Shown here piece after piece: positions 22,069 through 24,104 of a stretch of DNA of 24,104 nt. The DNA comes from Flavobacteriales bacterium UBA1995 (lineage in GTDB: Bacteria; Bacteroidota; Bacteroidia; Flavobacteriales_D; Sanyastnellaceae). A program made the translations under genes and the position numbers. The DNA lies in NCBI GenBank assembly GCA_002336475.1, contig DDCX01000043.1, forward strand, positions 17,238 through 41,341, read 5' to 3'. How positions within the stretch are numbered: the stretch's first letter is position 1; each line of letters begins with the position of its first letter. Below the pieces are notes generated by a model. It saw only the letters and a list, made by a program, of their open reading frames with translations. It was not told the DNA's origin and searched no databases.

Positions 22069-22473
22069 TCACTCCGGTTCGTCGGGCTTGAATGACAAAC
22101 AAACGCCATTGACGCAGTGGCGCGTTCCGGTCTCTGTTGGTCCATCGGGAAAGACATGCCCTAAGTGTGAGTCACACTGAGCGCAGCGAATTTCTATCCT
22201 GACCATTCCATGGCTGCTGTCCCTTATTCGGCGGACTTTGTCTGTGTCGACTTCCCGGTCAAAACTGGGCCACCCGCATCCGGAATCGAATTTGGCTGCG
22301 CCGGTATACAGGGCACTTTCGCACACTTTGCAGTGGTAGGTGCCGTTTCTTTTTTCTTCGTTGAGTGGGCTGGTAAAGGGCCTTTCGGTCCCTTGACGGC
22401 GCAAGACGCGAAACTCCTCTGGGCTGAGGCGTCCAGAGAGTTCTGCGTCGTCAAATTCACGGGGTTCAGCCAT
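22069..22473 (-). CDS. msrB: Peptide-methionine (R)-S-oxide reductase MsrB
   Basis: This enzyme reduces methionine-R-sulfoxide in proteins back to methionine, using thioredoxin. The 134-residue product has the usual size. Structural zinc is held by CKVC (48, 51) and CAQC (97, 100). FDSGCGWPSF carries the resolving Cys66. GTRHCVNGVC carries the catalytic Cys120, where the common form is RxCxNSxSL. Here a Gly and a second Cys (Cys125) replace the two serines. The start codon lies three bases after the stop of the DEAD-box helicase gene, so the two are probably one transcript. It converges with the sigma trio with a two-base gap and no terminator visible in between. The cytoplasmic form is likely, as no signal peptide is present. 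Confidence 0.93.
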   Translation of the reverse strand: MAEPREFDDAELSGRLSPEEFRVLRRQGTERPFTSPLNEEKRNGTYHCKVCESALYTGAAKFDSGCGWPSFDREVDTDKVRRIRDSSHGMVRIEIRCAQCDSHLGHVFPDGPTETGTRHCVNGVCLSFKPDEPE

Positions 22474-22476
22474 GAA

Positions 22477-24104
22477 TCAGTTGGATGGATTTCCTCCAGA
22501 AGGGCGGTTGTTTTGCTGCCCTCCTCCCTGTTGATTGTGGCCTCCACCACCTTGGTTGCGGCCATTATTGGAGTTGCGTCGGGACTTTCCACCTTCATTA
22601 CCACGGCCACCTTCTCCGCCTCCTTGGCCTTGAGGTCGGTCTCCACCACCTTGGCCATCTCGGCGCGGGCGGTTATCCCGGCGTCCTTTACCTCCGCGGT
22701 TGTTGTCGGTGCGGCCTCGGCCACCTCCTCCGCCACCATGGCGTCCTCCACCACCATGGCGTCCTCCACCACCTCTGCCTCCACGGCCTCCTCGGTCTGA
22801 TGGGGCATTGGGGTCATACTTGGGGCCTTCACCCAGTTCTTCCGGCAGAGGCTCCTTGCGGACCTCCATCTGAATCAGTTGTTCGATTTTGGAGAAGTTG
22901 CGCATCTCCCCGGGTGTGATCAGGGTAATGCCAATGCCACCACGGCCAGCCCGCGCTGTCCGACCAATGCGGTGCACGTAGTCTTCTTCGTTGGGCGGTA
23001 CATCGTAGTTGATGACCATTTCGATGTTGTCGATGTCGATGCCCCGGCTGACGACATCGGTGGCGACCAAGACATGCACTTTGCGGTTTCGGAACCGGCG
23101 CATCACATCTTCTCGGTCTTTCTGATCCAGGTCGGAACTGATGGACCCCACATTCAATCCTGCTTTTGACAGTGAACGGGCGATGATGGATATGGAGCGC
23201 TTCCGGCTCGAAAACACAATCACCGATTCCAGTCCGCGGTCTTTGAGCAGGCTTACCAGCAGTTTGGGCTTCTGGTCGTCGTGCACGGGGTAGGCCACTT
23301 GCATGACCTTTTCAGCGGGACGTGACAGCGCAATCTGCACGGTCACGGGATCCTTGAGCATGGTGTTGGCGAGCTTGTTGATGCGCTCCGGCATGGTCGC
23401 GCTGTACAGCAAGGTCTGCCTGTTGGGGTTGCAGTGCTCTGTGATGCGGTTGATGTCGCCAAGAAAGCCCATGTCCAACATGCGATCGGCTTCATCGAGA
23501 ATGAGTACGTCGATTTTGGAGAGGTCCACATAGCCGAGATTCATGTGGCTGAGCATCCGTCCCGGTGTGACAATGGCAATGTCCACTCCAGTGGTCAATG
23601 CCTTTTTCTCACGGTCAAAATCGCTGCCGCTGCCTCCCCCGTATATGGCCACACTTGAAGTGCCAGAGAAGTAACCGAACCCTTCACAGGCTTGGTCGAT
23701 TTGCAAGGCCAGTTCTCGGGTAGGTGTAATGATGAGACACTTGATGTGGTCTCCACCACCGGACTCATAAATGTTGTGCATGGTCGGCAGCAGGAAAGCC
23801 GCTGTCTTGCCCGTTCCCGTCTGGGCAATGCCAATGATGTCCTTCCCTTCAGTGCTTGGGGGAATGGCCAAAGACTGGATGGGTGTGGCCAATTCAAAGC
23901 CCATGGCATCCAGTCCATCTTGGACGGCATCGCACAGCGGCAAGTCCTTGAAAGGAACTTTTTTGGGTTCTTCGGAGGCGCCTTCCTCCGGTGATTCTTC
24001 TTTCGCGTCCCCAGTCGGCGCATCCGGCGCCTTGGCTTCTTGGTTGCCCTCATTGGGCTGGGACGCATCTTGTTGCGCCAACGAATCGTTGGCCTCGTGC
24101 GTGT
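22477..24104 (-). CDS. DEAD-box RNA helicase (RhlE-like) with RGG-rich tail, 5' end cut by the window
   Basis: This ATP-dependent RNA helicase probably acts in ribosome assembly or cold-stress RNA remodelling. The frame stays open to the right edge, so the true start lies beyond it; a TTG at 24081 is only an internal candidate. An acidic, low-complexity N-terminal stretch precedes the core. Residue numbers here count from 24081. The core has TPIQ (Q motif, about 66), AQTGTGKT (motif I), PTRELALQ (Ia), TPGR, LDEADRMLDMGF (motif II, about 195), YSATMP (III), VATDVVSRGIDID and HRIGRTARAGRGG (VI). After about residue 425 the protein becomes a Gly/Arg/Asn/Gln-rich RGG tail of some 105 residues with GGRHGGGGRHGG repeats, expected to bind RNA and possibly drive condensation. 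msrB follows after three bases. Confidence 0.92.
   Translation of the reverse strand, partial: THEANDSLAQQDASQPNEGNQEAKAPDAPTGDAKEESPEEGASEEPKKVPFKDLPLCDAVQDGLDAMGFELATPIQSLAIPPSTEGKDIIGIAQTGTGKTAAFLLPTMHNIYESGGGDHIKCLIITPTRELALQIDQACEGFGYFSGTSSVAIYGGGSGSDFDREKKALTTGVDIAIVTPGRMLSHMNLGYVDLSKIDVLILDEADRMLDMGFLGDINRITEHCNPNRQTLLYSATMPERINKLANTMLKDPVTVQIALSRPAEKVMQVAYPVHDDQKPKLLVSLLKDRGLESVIVFSSRKRSISIIARSLSKAGLNVGSISSDLDQKDREDVMRRFRNRKVHVLVATDVVSRGIDIDNIEMVINYDVPPNEEDYVHRIGRTARAGRGGIGITLITPGEMRNFSKIEQLIQMEVRKEPLPEELGEGPKYDPNAPSDRGGRGGRGGGGRHGGGGRHGGGGGGRGRTDNNRGGKGRRDNRPRRDGQGGGDRPQGQGGGEGGRGNEGGKSRRNSNNGRNQGGGGHNQQGGGQQNNRPSGGNPSN
22726..22773 (-). repeat. 18-base tandem repeat inside the RGG tail
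   Basis: Two 18-base units (22726-22743 and 22744-22761) differ at a single base, and the start of a third follows at 22762. On the minus strand they encode the glycine-rich RHGGGG units. The repeat is in frame (six codons), so slippage would lengthen or shorten the tail without breaking the gene. Confidence 0.8.

Noticed and set aside
1..24104. A mobile or defence island
   Set aside because: No transposase, integrase, nuclease-methylase pair, toxin-antitoxin pair, tRNA-linked repeat or abrupt composition change was seen; the genes are mostly housekeeping or surface proteins.

Overview
The window looks like ordinary, tightly packed chromosome of a marine-type Bacteroidota, probably near Flavobacteriales. 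G+C is moderate, about half by eye. The evidence for this assignment is: (i) surface proteins with FG-GAP propellers, ASPIC/UnbV domains, SprB-like repeats and type IX secretion (T9SS) C-terminal tails; (ii) a Bacteroidota-type ClpS, Lgt and arginyl-transferase-like protein; (iii) an ECF sigma / small membrane protein / 'sensor' trio; (iv) TAnnTTTG-like promoter elements next to several start codons in place of clear Shine-Dalgarno sequences. Almost every base is coding and no gap exceeds 300 bases. I see no tRNA, rRNA, CRISPR array, insertion sequence, phage gene or attachment site.

Layout. 1-167 (-) is the start of a receiver-like protein cut by the window edge. 300-608 (+) is clpS. 645-3248 (+) and 4665-7241 (+) are two paralogous secreted FG-GAP/ASPIC/SprB proteins, separated by rpe (-) and coaE (+), which diverge from each other. 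7376-10263 (+) is an NfeD / SPFH (stomatin-like) / class 3 aldehyde dehydrogenase set with very short spacings. 10312-11385 (+) is an arginyl-tRNA-protein-transferase-like protein and 11415-12179 (+) is exonuclease III. On the minus strand, 17104-14255 is a third, larger FG-GAP/ASPIC T9SS protein. It ends in a strong intrinsic terminator, and just beyond that starts a five-haem secreted cytochrome (14188-12200). From 17209 a long plus-strand cluster runs to 22066: mtaB, lgt, an inositol-monophosphatase-family gene, an ECF sigma factor, a small membrane protein and a secreted coiled-coil protein. Converging on it from the right edge are a DEAD-box helicase with a long RGG tail (cut by the edge) and msrB.

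How the genes relate. Most are housekeeping: pentose phosphate, CoA, tRNA modification, lipoprotein maturation, DNA repair and methionine sulfoxide repair. Two loose functional themes stand out. The first is N-terminal-degron proteolysis, with ClpS as recognition adaptor and an ATE-like transferase 10 kb away. The second is the cell surface, with three large calcium-loop propeller proteins plus a multihaem cytochrome, all carrying or probably carrying T9SS tails. I find no convincing wholly new system. The best candidates for a second look are the FG-GAP/ASPIC family with the adjacent T9SS-type multihaem cytochrome, the terminator placed 11 nt before the cytochrome start codon, and the recurring promoter-like element set 4-7 nt before start codons.
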